A DNA stretch of 64,000 nt from positions 36,214,001-36,278,000 of the forward strand of contig NC_070614.1 in NCBI RefSeq assembly GCF_027172205.1. The letters run 5' to 3'. The DNA is from Podarcis raffonei. Its lineage: Eukaryota; Chordata; Lepidosauria; Squamata; Lacertidae. Within the stretch, counting starts at the first letter, position 1. Every line of letters starts with the position of its first letter. The position numbers and the translations under genes are program-made. The notes below the pieces were generated by a model that did not search any database, was not told where the DNA came from, and worked only from the letters and a program-made list of their open reading frames with translations. Shown in pieces: positions 53,901 through 64,000 of this stretch.

Positions 53901-56900
53901 TGACCACCTGGAATGTTACCTGGTTGGCACTGAATAATGGTGCATTTACTGTAATTGGCAGACTCTTTCAGTTCGATGAGTTTCTCCATCTTGTCCGCCA
54001 GGTTTCCGATGTGGTAAGGAACCGGATCCAAGAACTGAGTGATGTTTGTCCCCACAAAACGGACACAACTATCCTGTTAAGGCGCAAGAGAAAAAAGTCA
54101 AGCCCAGCAGCTTCGTCCTGATGTATAGTGAGCCCACAAGCCATGCCACCACACCTTAGGAACTGGGGCCAAATTACACGTGAAGTTGCTGCACTTAAAT
54201 GAGGCTACTTCTGTTTTGAAGACAAAACAGCTGCAGGCCCCTGCTCTGGATCAGGGCCCTGTGGCAGTTTCCTGCTGAAAATCACCCTCTTCCTCAGCTG
54301 TTCTTTACTCCCACTGGTGCTGCTGACTGCAGGCATTAACTCTGGAGCCAAATAGGTTTAAAAAGTTTGAATTAGGTAGGTTTTAAAGAAAATTCAAGCA
54401 AGACTGGATTTCTCCATCAACCTTAGGGGCCCATGGCTGCGTTTCAGTTTGTATTTTGCTTTGGAAGTTAGGTAAGTTCACCTTTCAATGTGAACCGAAT
54501 TGAAATTCTTCTCCATTCCTACCTGGCATGAGTAGGGGTCTGGCTTAATCTGGAGGGAGGAGCACCTTGTGGTATTTCATTCTGATCCAAATTTTAACTT
54601 AATTATTTTTAAATATCCTTAACAAATACAAATAATTGCTAGCGTTTAGGACTGGTCAGGTTCGAAACAGCTATTAGATGAATAAATAAGAGGGGGGAAT
54701 GACCTTTGCTGCCTTCCAAAGCACCCATGACCTACCTCAATGTTACATCCTTCAATAAAGGAGGCTATGTGATATGTTATATTGAAGAACTTTCGCTCCA
54801 GGATTCTCCCGGATACGCTGGCCAGATGCTTCAGCTTTTTGTTTATGAGATGAACTTCCCATATTTCCTGGCAGAATCCATCCTGGGGGAAATTATTGGG
54901 GGAGTGGGAATATAAGGAAGGAATGCATGATTAGGAAAAAGTCAGGGGTGTATTCTTTTTCGAAACCACTAAGAACATACAAAGCTGCCATAGGGCTCAT
55001 CCAAACTTACCTTTTGACCCATGTTTTCCAGGCTCAGGTCCACACTTTAAAGCTTTGTGTCCAAGCACTCCTTTTTTTTTTTGACCCAGATATTTCCCCA
55101 TGAAAACCTGCTCTTTGAAGCAGAAGCACAACAAACAGCAGTTCAGGTTCCGCCCCCCCATTGCTGTTTGCTCCAATTCAGCTATAAAGAGCAGGGGGTT
55201 TTTTCCCCAAGGAAAGCTCCGGAGTGGGGTGGGTGGGAAAGGGCACCTGGATATGGAGTTTTAAAGCATGGATCATTTCCTGGAAAGCGCAGAGAAAAGG
55301 TGAGTGTAGATAAGCCTTTATAGTGAGTCAGACTTTTGGTCTGTCTATCTAACTCAGTATTGCCCACACAGGCTGGCAGCAGCACAATTGACATAAGAGG
55401 AATTGTCTTTCAAATCCTTCCATTCCTGGTGGAAATTCTGCTTTTTGTAATAGGAGAGGCAGCGCACATTTTCGTCTCCACGCAAAAATTCGCTCCTGAA
55501 TTAAAATAATTGCAACTGATCAGCCCTTTCAAGTAACATAACAACACCATGGTAGGTAACATATGTCTAGTTGTTTCCTTAGTTAACAGGTTGTTTTTTT
55601 AAGACTTTACCGGTTTCAGGTTGGATGGCATATCTACTGGGTAATTGAGGAGCAGGTACTGCTTCTGCAGAGAGAAAGAGATAGGCCTGAGTTGAATGCG
55701 GGGAGAGGATGGATTAAAGAGCAAGAAAAGTCTATCCATGAAATGTTTTTAAATAGGCTTTAAAGGTACCTCTAGGTTAGAGGTTGGCAACCTACGGCCC
55801 ATGGGCCAGTTCTGGCCCTTGAGCTTCCTGGAACCGGCCCACAGCCGTTCTGTGGATCGGCGTGGGGATTCCATGCCTTTCTTCACGGCCATTTCCCCCC
55901 CTCAATGCAGGGATCCACTTCCGTCCCAGAAAAGCACCGGAAATGTCATGTGCGCATGCGCATGGGTGCTCCTCACCCGGAGGAGTGCCTGTACGTGTGC
56001 GTACGTGCTATTTCTGGTGCACTTCCAGGACAGAGGAGAGCCCACGTGTATGTGCACACGCTATTTCTGGCGCTCTTCTGACCCAGAAGAGCACCGGAAA
56101 TAGCTTGAGCGCATGCACAGGCGCGCATGCTCTGGCCCAACGAGAGGCCTGCCAGGGAGTGGACCGGACCAGCCTCAAAAAACGTTGCCGACCCCTGATC
56201 TAGGTTTATCTAGATGAGCCTTCATCACCCTGGCACAATTCTCCATGTTTTGGACCCCAACTCCCATGAGCGCTGCAATGTTGCATTTCTACCTGCAGTG
56301 CCAATTTCAGGTGGTAGCATGGGATGATTGGCTCAGCCCCATGGCAATTAAACTCTATGGTCCCTGCAACACTTTATCACATCCCCAATGCTGTTCAACA
56401 TCTATTTGAGGGAGGTTCATGGTGAGTTTTGGCACCTATTTTTCTAGAAAAATAGCACTGCCCTGATATAGTCTGCTCAAGGGCACACTCACCAGTTCTT
56501 TAATTTTAGATAAAAAAAGCTGAGTGTTGTTCGTTGACTCAAACGGAACATGTTGAAAGACGCAATTCTGGCTTGACTCACATTGGGTGAGAAACAGCAG
56601 CAGCAGAACAAAGACCTAGAAGGACAGGAAAAAATTCTTATATAGTAAGTGAAAGCTCAAAAGAACTCTCAAGCATCTCTCAGCTAGCATGCAATGCAGA
56701 CCCAAACTTCCATCTTCAAATATCTGAAGACCTGTCACATACATGACAAAGCAAATCTGTTACTTGCCTGATCCTCTTTTAAAGCCATCCAAATCTTACC
56801 CTCCTTCCTTTACAGTAGAATGGGGATGTGACATTGGACTTTCCCAAGAGACAATGGAGTGTGACTCCAGGGGTGAAGTCAAACTACCGGAGAATCATAG

Positions 56901-57827
56901 CACTTGCTGTGGCTGCAAGAGACCACCAAAGTGACTATTTCAGGGTGCAAACCTAGGCAATGGAGTTCCTGGGCTGCCCAGATGACAAGACCCCCCTCTC
57001 AGCTTCACTGATGTGGCCCAAAGGAAAACAGAGCAATACGTTTGGCATCAGTTTGGCTACAGGAGTTGTTGGAAGGTGTACAAGACACCATTCAACCACT
57101 CTGAATTTGTGTAGGGCTTACTCCATAGCTTTTTCTTCTCCCGAAGATGTCTTGCAAGGCCAGGGGTATGGAGGGTTTACTCCCAAAACCCTTCTCATGA
57201 ATGAGTGTAGCCACAAGGCAGCAGAGGTTGAGAATCAGAGTTTTCTTTCTCCCAGGTGAGCTACCTTCCCAGGTTGACAAGCCCCATCTGCTCCTCATTT
57301 CCCTCTGCAGCATGTCATACTGCAACATTTCTTGCGGGTCCCAGTCGTTTGTTGCTAATAGGTAAACTCTACATCTCAGTGGACTGACAGTTGGAGAAGC
57401 GAAGACTGAAAAGGTGGCGGCAAGGAGAATGGAATAGCCTGGAAGAGGCTGATTGCAGAAACATTCCCCCCGTCTGCAATCACGAGGACAAAAAAAACTT
57501 TTTAAAAAGGGAAATTTGCGTTGCTCAAAAAGGCAGTGAATGATAGAAAGGAAATTGCTTTCTGAGTAATTTGCTTTCTGTCATTCACTGCCTTTTTGAG
57601 CAACGCAGATTTTGAGTGCTGGAAAGCATGCATTGAACTAAGGCCGCCTGGTTCTGGGATGGTGATGCTGTAAGGAGAGGTCCAAAGAACCTCCCTCTCC
57701 CTCTTCCTCTCCGGCCACCATTCCTGGACTAGTATATCAGGAGAAGCTGAGGCCTCTTCCTTGATCCTGCCAATTGTTTTTGGAAACTTACCACAAAAGA
57801 CTCTGGGGTTGCATGGCGCCAAATCAT
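47862..57827 (-). CDS. FLT3LG: FLT3 ligand cytokine (gene span)
   Basis: Exons 57827-57792, 56615-56493, 55664-55611, 54882-54736, 54073-53920 and 52223-52051 join in one frame (229 aa so far); 49651-49597 and 47983-47862 would complete 287 aa. The signal core is VFVLLLLFLTQC. The ectodomain follows human FLT3LG: NCVFQHVP (DCSFQHSP), YLLLNYPVDMPSNL (YLLQDYPVTVASNL), GFCQEIW (ELCGGLW), CVRFVGTNITQFL (CLRFVQTNISRLL) and YSKCTIIQCQP (FSRCLELQCQP). All six ligand cysteines are present. Sequons: NNT, NIT twice, NYS, NVT. A stalk and one helix (about 203-220) follow, so it is made as a membrane-bound cytokine that may be shed. FLT3LG drives dendritic-cell and early progenitor growth through FLT3. 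Overall identity to mammals is low, but exon order and cysteines leave little doubt. Confidence 0.92.
47984..48954. other. GC-rich then ordinary sequence, no firm gene
   Basis: 48000-48060 is GC-rich with TGACGTCG-type sequence (GACGACGTCA, near 48041) resembling a CRE. It might belong to a promoter of the transporter, but no start exon could be tied to it. A-run and G-run at 48575-48600. Confidence 0.3.
49132..49357. mobile_element. TA-flanked mariner-like MITE, complete copy
   Basis: CAGTGGTACCTCGGGTTA / TAACCCGAGGTACCACTG ends with TA duplicated at 49130-49131 and 49358-49359. It lies in the likely FLT3LG intron 7. Confidence 0.8.
49597..49651 (-). CDS. FLT3LG: Probable FLT3LG cytoplasmic-tail exon 7
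   Basis: The acceptor TTTTGTACCCAG enters in phase 0, as exon 6 requires. Eighteen codons read LFSQKKAPRVESLPHDAQ and end at CAAG|GTAAAA, phase 1. If the donor is not used, the frame runs on to a stop at 49331. There is no strong homology; the case rests on phase, position and the basic/proline character of the tail. Confidence 0.5.
49660..52020. other. Likely FLT3LG intron 6, mostly unrecognised
   Basis: Contains two hAT family fragments (51010-51190, 51690-51900) and AT-rich sequence (50395-50460). No coding segment recognised. Confidence 0.4.
52051..52223 (-). CDS. FLT3LG: FLT3LG coding exon 6 (stalk and membrane helix)
   Basis: Acceptor TCTCTGTAATGCAG, donor CAG|GTAAGC. It encodes an S/T/Q-rich stalk with sequon NVT, then the helix GPFLLLLLIPISCFLLIM and a basic stop-transfer stretch (TRPLRN). 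Confidence 0.88.
52890..53040 (+). repeat. MIR-like old SINE in FLT3LG intron 5
   Basis: GAGTTCAAATCAGACCACAG, ACTCAGTGGGATTAGGCAAC and CTCTGCCTCAGTTCCCCC follow the MIR order (B box, core, CTCAGTTTCC block). Confidence 0.6.
53920..54073 (-). CDS. FLT3LG: FLT3LG coding exon 5
   Basis: Acceptor TTGCGCCTTAACAG, donor CCAG|GTAACA. It encodes DSCVRFVGTNITQFL to YSKCTIIQCQP, the last three cysteines, and leaves phase 1. Confidence 0.94.
54736..54882 (-). CDS. FLT3LG: FLT3LG coding exon 4
   Basis: Acceptor TAATTTCCCCCAG, donor GAG|GTAGGT. It encodes DGFCQEIWEVHLINKKLKHL through FIEGCNIE, with two of the six cysteines and the sequon NIT. Confidence 0.92.
55611..55664 (-). CDS. FLT3LG: FLT3LG coding exon 3
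   Basis: A 54-base exon, phase 0 on both sides, acceptor TTTCTCTCTGCAG, donor CCG|GTAAAG. It encodes KQYLLLNYPVDMPSNLKP, the best-conserved short block of the cytokine. Confidence 0.92.
55775..56208. mobile_element. hAT MITE with CpG-rich repeats, FLT3LG intron 2
   Basis: AGGTTGGCAACCTACGGCCC at the left and AACGTTGCCGACCCCTG at the right are the inverted ends; the centre repeats AGCACCGGAAAT and GTGCGCATGCGCA-type units. Confidence 0.65.
56493..56615 (-). CDS. FLT3LG: FLT3LG coding exon 2
   Basis: Acceptor TTCCTGTCCTTCTAG, donor CTG|GTGAGT. It encodes the signal core, the first ligand cysteine (QNCVFQH) and helix A up to LSKIKEL. Confidence 0.92.
57512..57612 (-). repeat. Fold-back with about 45-base arms in FLT3LG intron 1
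   Basis: TTGCTCAAAAAGGCAGTGAA (from 57521) is mirrored by TTCACTGCCTTTTTGAGCAA (ending 57602). The arms pair over about 45 bases with a few mismatches and a loop of about 11. The sequence matches none of the window's repeat families. Confidence 0.75.
57792..57827 (-). CDS. FLT3LG: FLT3LG coding exon 1 (start)
   Basis: ATG at 57827-57825 opens 12 codons (MIWRHATPESFV), ending at GTG|GTAAGT, phase 0. This Met is chosen because it runs straight into the signal core of exon 2; the ATG 12 bases upstream is in another frame with an early stop. Confidence 0.8.
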
Positions 57828-58399
57828 CTCCACATGGTCTGGTGGATGACCAACATGCTGAGGATTACCCCTCTAGAAAGGGGGGGGGAGCTGTGGGGAT
57901 AAAAGAAAGGATGGTTAGGGGTTAAGAGGCCAAGGAAACACGGACTTGGGATGTAGCAAAACCAGCATTTACCAACGTGGGGCCTTCCAGATGTTTTGCA
58001 CTACAACTTATGCAAAATAATAAAAAATACCTAACATCAGGGCTTCTTTTGAGCTGGAACTCTCCGGAACTCGCCATTATAAGGGAACAAGGGAGGCACT
58101 CAGGGTGAGTTTCAGCCCCTCTTTTTCTAGAAAAATAGCACTGGTTCACATGAAACACTGTTTATTCATTTATTCTTCCAAGGATCTTCCAAGGATCCCA
58201 AGGTGGGGAACATGGGTCTCCTCCTCCCCATTTCATCCTCACAACAACCCGGTGAGGTAGGCCAGGCCATGAGATGGTGACTGGCCCAAGGTCACCCAGC
58301 TGAGTGGGGATTCAAACTCTGCCCTCCAGGGTCCTAGTCCAACACTCTAACCATTACGCCACATTACGCATAGTGATTCTTCAGTCATCCACCATTTGA

Positions 58400-58520
58400 C
58401 CTGTAGTGGGAGATTTCAACATCCACGCAGGGGCCAACTTGTTGGAGCAGCCTGGGGCATCAGAGCCTCCATCACATCCATGGGGCTGTTTCTGTTGCAG
58501 TTCCTGTGTGTGTAATTCCA
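58400..58520 (+). repeat. Possible LINE endonuclease fragment
   Basis: GTGGGAGATTTCAACATCCA encodes GDFNIH, the conserved motif of CR1/L2-type endonucleases. The flanks are too decayed to assign. Confidence 0.35.
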
Positions 58521-58947
58521 CAGGTTACGGAGTCAGCTGCGTGGCTGTATCTGTGTGGGAGAAAGGCCGGCTGGAGGACCTGCCTGCGGGCAGTGGAACT
58601 CGCTGGTGAAGGAGGAACTTGCTGGTGAAGGAAGAACTCGCTGGTGAAGGACACCTCTTCAGGACCAGGTGCCAGGAGCTACTGAGCGTGAGTAGGCTAA
58701 GCCCTGGGGGAGAAGATGGCGAAAGTCCAGGAGTCCTACACCGTCCCATTTGAGGCTCAATCGGCACAACTGGGAGGACTGGTCCTGAAGCACGTTGCTC
58801 TGGTCACAGTTTTATTGTTTTACAGCAGCAATTACATTCAGCAGCCAAATTAATCGGCTGCTGATTAATTGCTGTTGTAAAATAAACGCTTCTTAGATTA
58901 GGAAATAAGCTGCGTACAGAGACTTTTCTGCATGCTTGAGTAATCTC

Positions 58948-59111
58948 TGTTGTTGTGGGTGAACATATCAGACGACACAGCGATTCTTCAAACAGCTCTT
59001 GTTTATTCACAGGCCAGGACAGAACTGAACTGAAGGGTTCAGCCAGCCTGCTTATATAGAGCTCCACTAGAATGCAATAGTAACCACACAGAACACAGAC
59101 CACTGTGCACA
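58948..59111 (-). mobile_element. Second solo LTR, related family (fossil)
   Basis: TG...CA ends and a perfect 5-base target duplication ATCTC (58943-58947, 59112-59116). Shares the CAGACGACACAGC and CTGCTTATATAGAGCTCCA blocks with the LTR at 594-886; the U3-like part differs and is shorter. No internal region. Confidence 0.72.
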
Positions 59112-59119
59112 ATCTCTGC

Positions 59120-61405
59120 TAAACGCCGGGACAACACTGATTCGAAGTGGAAGCATACCAGACGTTGAATTCCACAGTCTCAGCACAGCACCAGTCTGAT
59201 GGATGTGGCAGGTCACAATCCCAAGACGGTCTTTTCAACAGGAGGGCTGGTTGGTGCGCTGACGGGTTTTTCTAACTCCCATTGTTGTGGATGAACCATT
59301 TCTTGGTGAGGTTTGGTTAGTCGGCAGCCCCTGGGAATTATGAGACCCGGCCCATTAGGTTGGCCTGCCCCCAGAGGCTTATGGAACCCACTGGATTCCT
59401 GAATGCTCTGGGAAATTTTCTGACTGACATGGCGGGCGCTCCTGTTGATGTAAAGCAGGCAAGACCATTATCAGAGTGCTGCCTCCATGGACGGAGACAG
59501 TATGCTTCTGAATGCCAGTTGCTGGAAACCGCAAGACAGTCATGTCTTGCCTGAGAGTTTCCCACAGGAATCTGGGTGGCCATTGTGAGAACAGGGTGCA
59601 TTTATAAAGCTGAATCAATTTTGCAAATTTGCACAGAGCAACTTGCAAACTGGGAAACTGGGAAAAGTCACACCTGCCTGAATTTTGCCATGCAGTTGTC
59701 CAACCAAAGAATGCTTGCGAAAACACGTATATTAAGTGTGTATAACAATGAAGAAGTCTGTGGAAAATAACATATAAAAGGTTATTATGTTAGGGGAAAT
59801 AATTGCTTGCAAAAATTGCTGCAAAATGTGGAAAACTGAATTTAAGATTGGAAAAAATGTGAACTTGGGGACTGAAATTGGCAGAGCCTTCCATCCGTGC
59901 TTCCAATGGAAAGAACAAAGGAGTAGCAGGTTTAATATTTAATCTGAATCATAGCATTCTCCTACTTATTCTCCTAAATAAACCACAATTGGGAACCCAA
60001 GCCTGGTGTCTGCGGTTTGTTTCTTGATTGTGGTTGGTTTAACAGCTTGTGCACACCTTAATTTCCGTAACCACAGTTAATTGCTCACATTAGGTCCAAG
60101 CCCTGCCAGTGTAACATCCTGTCCAACATGCGTCTTCCAGGACTAAAATAGGGACTTACCAGCCAGGTAAGAAATTCTATATATGAGTAAGCAAACTGGA
60201 GCTTGTTTTCTCCTGCTCTGGAAGGTTGGACTCGAAGCAACGGCTTCAAGTCGCAAGAAAGGAGATTCCGACTAAACATTCAGAAAAAACTTTCTGAAAG
60301 TAAGAGCTGTTTGACAGTGGAAGAGGCAGCATTTGAAACTCCCATTGTTCTAGGCACATTTTGCGACAGGGAATTCCATTAGAGCGAGCAGTTCCTGAGC
60401 TCTGGGTGCAGTAGTGAGCCTAAGATTTCAGATTAAAACTGCCACTGCTAGAAGAAAAGGACCTTTTTCTGCCTCCCCACTTCCAGCCACTCTCTGAAGA
60501 CTGAAGAAGGGGCCCTCATAAGAATATTAGTGGGGCAGGCAAGAGAAGTATGGCTCTGTTTTTTGCAGCCTTCAGATGAGGACTAGACCATGTGAAAAAT
60601 GAACATAAGATTTGAGTTGCAGTTCATTCATTTTCACCTTTGCATTCCTGCTATACATAAAAAAGCACATAGACACTCCATAGCCTAGGTTTAAGGTGCC
60701 ATTTAGCTCCTAGCTTTCATATCTCAATTTCTAACACTGGGAACAGGCTCCCGCAAGAGGTGGTGGACTCTCCTTCCTTGGAGGTGTTTAAGCAGAGGTT
60801 GGATGGGTGTCTGCCAATGGATGCTGTAACTGAGATTCCTACATTGCAGCGGGTTGGACGAGATGACCCTTGAATCCCTTCCAACTCTAAGATCCCATGA
60901 TTCCCTAGCTTAGTCCCAGAGGTAAAGCTGGGCAAACCCCAAACCCATTTAGGTTGCATACACACCATACATTTAAGGTACATTCAAATCACATTCTTTC
61001 CGTCAAAGAATTCTGGGCATTGTGGTTTACTGCTCACAGAACTATGATACCCAGCACCTGTAAAAAACTACGGTTCCCATGATTCTTATTTTTTGGGGGG
61101 ATGCTTTAAATGTATGGTATGTACACTGCCATGGTGACTAGCTGACGTGCCATGTTATAGGATGGTGTAAAGAGTCTCTGAAGAACCTCAGGGTGTGTCA
61201 CAGACCCAAAGGCTCTTTTTCTGTGGTTCACCACTATAAGCCGTCATAAATGCACAATATGGGGGAAGTAGAAAGAGAGATGTTCCCCTCCCTCTCCCAT
61301 ATGATTATCTTATTATTATGCTGTCTGCTATTATGCTTTTTTATTACTGATGCGCTGTAAAATGTGTTCTTAATAATGATAATGATAATGATAATGATGA
61401 TGATG

Positions 61406-61450
<45 letters not shown>

Positions 61451-63380
61451 CTAGAATGTGGATGTTGTGGTCTGTGAGTACAAGTGGCCCTCAGCCTAAA
61501 GATACACTGCTTTACCCTGGCTTTTGACAACTGAGATGAATATTTTTAAGGCCCACCTTACTTCTGTAATTGTAAATCGTTTTAAACTGTTTTTCTTTAT
61601 TTAACTATTTTTTTTTAAAAAATGTAACCCTCTCTGGGACTTTTGAATTAAGGGCAGGTTGTTGTTGTTGTTATTGTTAAATAAGCTGCCTACTTTATTT
61701 GCACCATTTGTTTTAATAAGACTTCACTTTCTTTCACTCTGAGTTTTTTTTGTATGTGTAGCACATGCATGTTATCCTCATCATAGACTGAGTAAAAGAG
61801 ACAAAGAAGATCAACACCCAAACAGAATCACAGGTGTCTTTGGAAGTAAAACAGAGACAGGGCTCCTGGATTGCATTGTAAATTTGGAACAGGGACTTAT
61901 TAGTCGGTTAGAAGACTAGAGCACAGGGTTTTCTAGATTGTCCCACTAGCAAGGGATGAGAAGACTCATACAGCCAACAGAGGAGCAGACAAATAATTCA
62001 TTTATTATAGTCCAGATGTTAATCATTTGCTTTTGCTAACCTTTTGCTAACCTAGATTCCAGTTGAGGAAGCATAGCAGAGGCAGCTGTAATCATCAGCA
62101 GATTTGAAAGGTTATTGTTGTTGTTTTTATTATTATTAGGCCCACAGAGAGAGATATGGGGAGGCACATAGAACAATACATTACATTACAATGCTATACA
62201 ATCCTGCATTGTTTCAGACCCCACCCACTTGGGGCTCTGACTCCACCCACAGCTGGCTCTAACTCCACCCACCATTTTCCACAGCCCCTGGTTGACTTTC
62301 CTATGGCCTTTAATGGAAAAATAAACGAAGCTTCCTCACCCCTTCCTTAGGAAAGAGCTTTTCTGTACGCTGCCATCGGTTCCTTTTTAAACAGAAGATG
62401 CCAGAAGTGAACTTGAGACTTTCTGCATACAAAGCTTTTATCAGTGATCTCTGGCCCTTCTTGGAAAGCTGTAATAGCACTTTGACAGTACACAATGGCA
62501 GGATTTTAAGCTGTTTACCTTGCCACAAATTAGGTGTGTGCGTGTGCAGGGGGAATGACTGGAATACAATGGGCGGGAAATGACATCATGTGAATTCCCC
62601 ATTAAAAAAATTGGGTGAACCAAGGGTGGCAACTCCAAAACCAAATTAAGAAGGATACCAAAAAGCCACAAATGATTCGGGGTGCAGGGCAGGAAAAGAG
62701 GGTGAAAGCTAAATAAGGATTTGGAACGGAGAAGAGTGCCTTTCAGTTAAGTCATGCCTGTGCAAGGGGAATGGGTGTCTACCTGACAGGGCCACCAGAG
62801 GCAAAAAAGAAAAGGGACAAGGTACAGCTACTGAAATTCCTTCTTTAACACAACTATTAATGATACAGGAGCACTGCCTGATCTCTTCCTTATCTGGCCA
62901 CCTGGTAAACCTCTCTCCAAACTCGGCCAAACAGAATAACAGATGAAATTTAGCCTGCAAGTTGCTGCAAAATCTTGGCACAATGGGACGAGATTCCATG
63001 TGCATTCTGACAGGGTCTATATTAGCTACTACTATCCGGGAAAGAGGCGTAAGACTGAAGAGACCTGCTGGGTCGAACCAAAGGCCCATCCATCCCAGAC
63101 TATTGTTGCTCACAGCAAAGACCCAGGTGTCTCCAAGGCTGCTTCTGCACTAGGGGTTGGGAGTCAATGCTAGTCCTACTGAGATTAGAGCCACTGAAGT
63201 CCATGGCCTGGATGAACTCGGGTTTGTTGATTTCAACGGGTATTCAACTCCTGAGAAACTATTCAGAATGTATAAAGACGTTTCAAATGTTTGCTGGAAA
63301 ATGACAAGAACATGAAGAGACATTTTATCATGCCTGGGGGGCATGTAAAAAAAAGCTAAAATATACTGGATACGAATACA
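59120..63380. other. Right flank: repeats and unrecognised sequence
   Basis: CR1-like ends (59440-59600, 60715-60905), a hAT fragment (59615-59905), a family B MITE (61000-61130) and an ATG/AAT-rich microsatellite (61370-61449). No exon of a known gene was recognised. Confidence 0.4.
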
Positions 63381-63629
63381 CAGAATCATAAAATCATAGA
63401 ACTGTGGAGTTGGAAGGGACCCTGGGGGTCATCTAGTCCAGCCCCCTGCAATGCAATGCAATGCTAATAATAGGCTTCAAACCCACAATTCTGAGATTCA
63501 GAATCTCATGCTCTCTGTGGATACAACAGATTTTAAAGGTTACTGTTCAGTTGAAGCCAGAACTCTTGCTTTCGGGCTAGGGGACACGCAATTAGAAAGG
63601 GGTTATGGAAGAGGACTGCAATACAGTGG

Positions 63630-63860
63630 TAAGGTAAAGGTAAAGGGACCCCTGACCATTAGGTCCAGTCGTGGCTGACTCTGGGGTTGCGGAGCTCATC
63701 TCGCTTTATTGGCCGAGGGAGCCAGCGTACAGCTTCTGGGTCATGTGGCCAGCATGACTAAGCCGCTTCTGGCGAACCAGAGCAGCGCACGGAAACGCCG
63801 TTTACCTTCCCGCTGGAGCGGTGCCTATTTATCTACTTGCACTTTGACGTGCTTTCGAAC
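63630..63860 (-). repeat. tRNA-derived SINE cut by another element
   Basis: Main family from its 3' tail to about 63860, where TGTGGTACCTTGGGTTAAAT of a mariner-like MITE takes over and runs to the window end. The tRNA head is not in view. Confidence 0.8.
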
Positions 63861-64000
63861 TGTGGTACCTTGGGTTAAATATGCTTCAGGTTACAGACGC
63901 TTCAGGTTACAGACTCCGCTAACCCATAAATAGTACCTCGGGTTAAGAACTTTGCTTCAGGATGAGAACAGAAATTGTGCAGCGGCAGCGGTAGGCCCCA
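63861..64000. mobile_element. Mariner-like MITE, cut by window edge
   Basis: GGTACCTTGGGTTAAATATG and CAGACTCCGCTAACCCAT match the element at 49132-49357. It appears inserted into the SINE before it. Confidence 0.65.

Overview
The window is nuclear DNA of a squamate reptile, most likely a lizard. The evidence is the mix of interspersed repeats: tRNA-derived SINEs of a type I associate with lizards (lacertid-like is my best guess and is inference), RTE-BovB and L2 LINEs with (ATT)n tails, an L1, hAT and TA-flanked mariner-like miniature elements, and retroviral LTR fossils. Genes are split into short exons with GT-AG splice sites, and most of the sequence is intron or repeat.

Four genes could be assembled exon by exon with matching splice phases. 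From left to right: (1) a uroplakin-3-like single-pass membrane protein, + strand, five coding exons from 2,924 to 6,073, 209 aa. (2) GFY, the Golgi-associated olfactory signalling regulator, + strand, three coding exons from 12,048 to 15,888, 280 aa. (3) An EAAT2/SLC1A2-like glutamate transporter, - strand, nine coding exons from 41,877 down to 22,862, 569 aa from the chosen Met. (4) FLT3LG, the FLT3 ligand, - strand, from 57,827 down to 47,862, with six firm exons and two likely cytoplasmic-tail exons.

From memory, GFY and FLT3LG lie close together in human 19q13.33, so the window matches that neighbourhood. The transporter between them is the notable part. Human SLC1A2 lies on 11p13, in a block that shares duplicated gene pairs with 19q13.33, so this copy may be an EAAT2 sister from the early vertebrate genome duplications that mammals lost (possibly the gene called SLC1A8/EAAT6). 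The gene products do not form one pathway: an epithelial plaque-type membrane protein, a Golgi protein of olfactory neurons, a glial or neuronal glutamate transporter and a haematopoietic cytokine.

Other points: a 71-base piece of uroplakin exon 2 sits inverted inside a hAT element 2.5 kb upstream; a long hairpin lies in FLT3LG intron 1; a GATA microsatellite starts about 4 bases past a splice donor of the transporter; and a TA-flanked element built of tandem palindromes is nested in an L1. The right end (about 59.1-64 kb) shows only repeats and unrecognised sequence.
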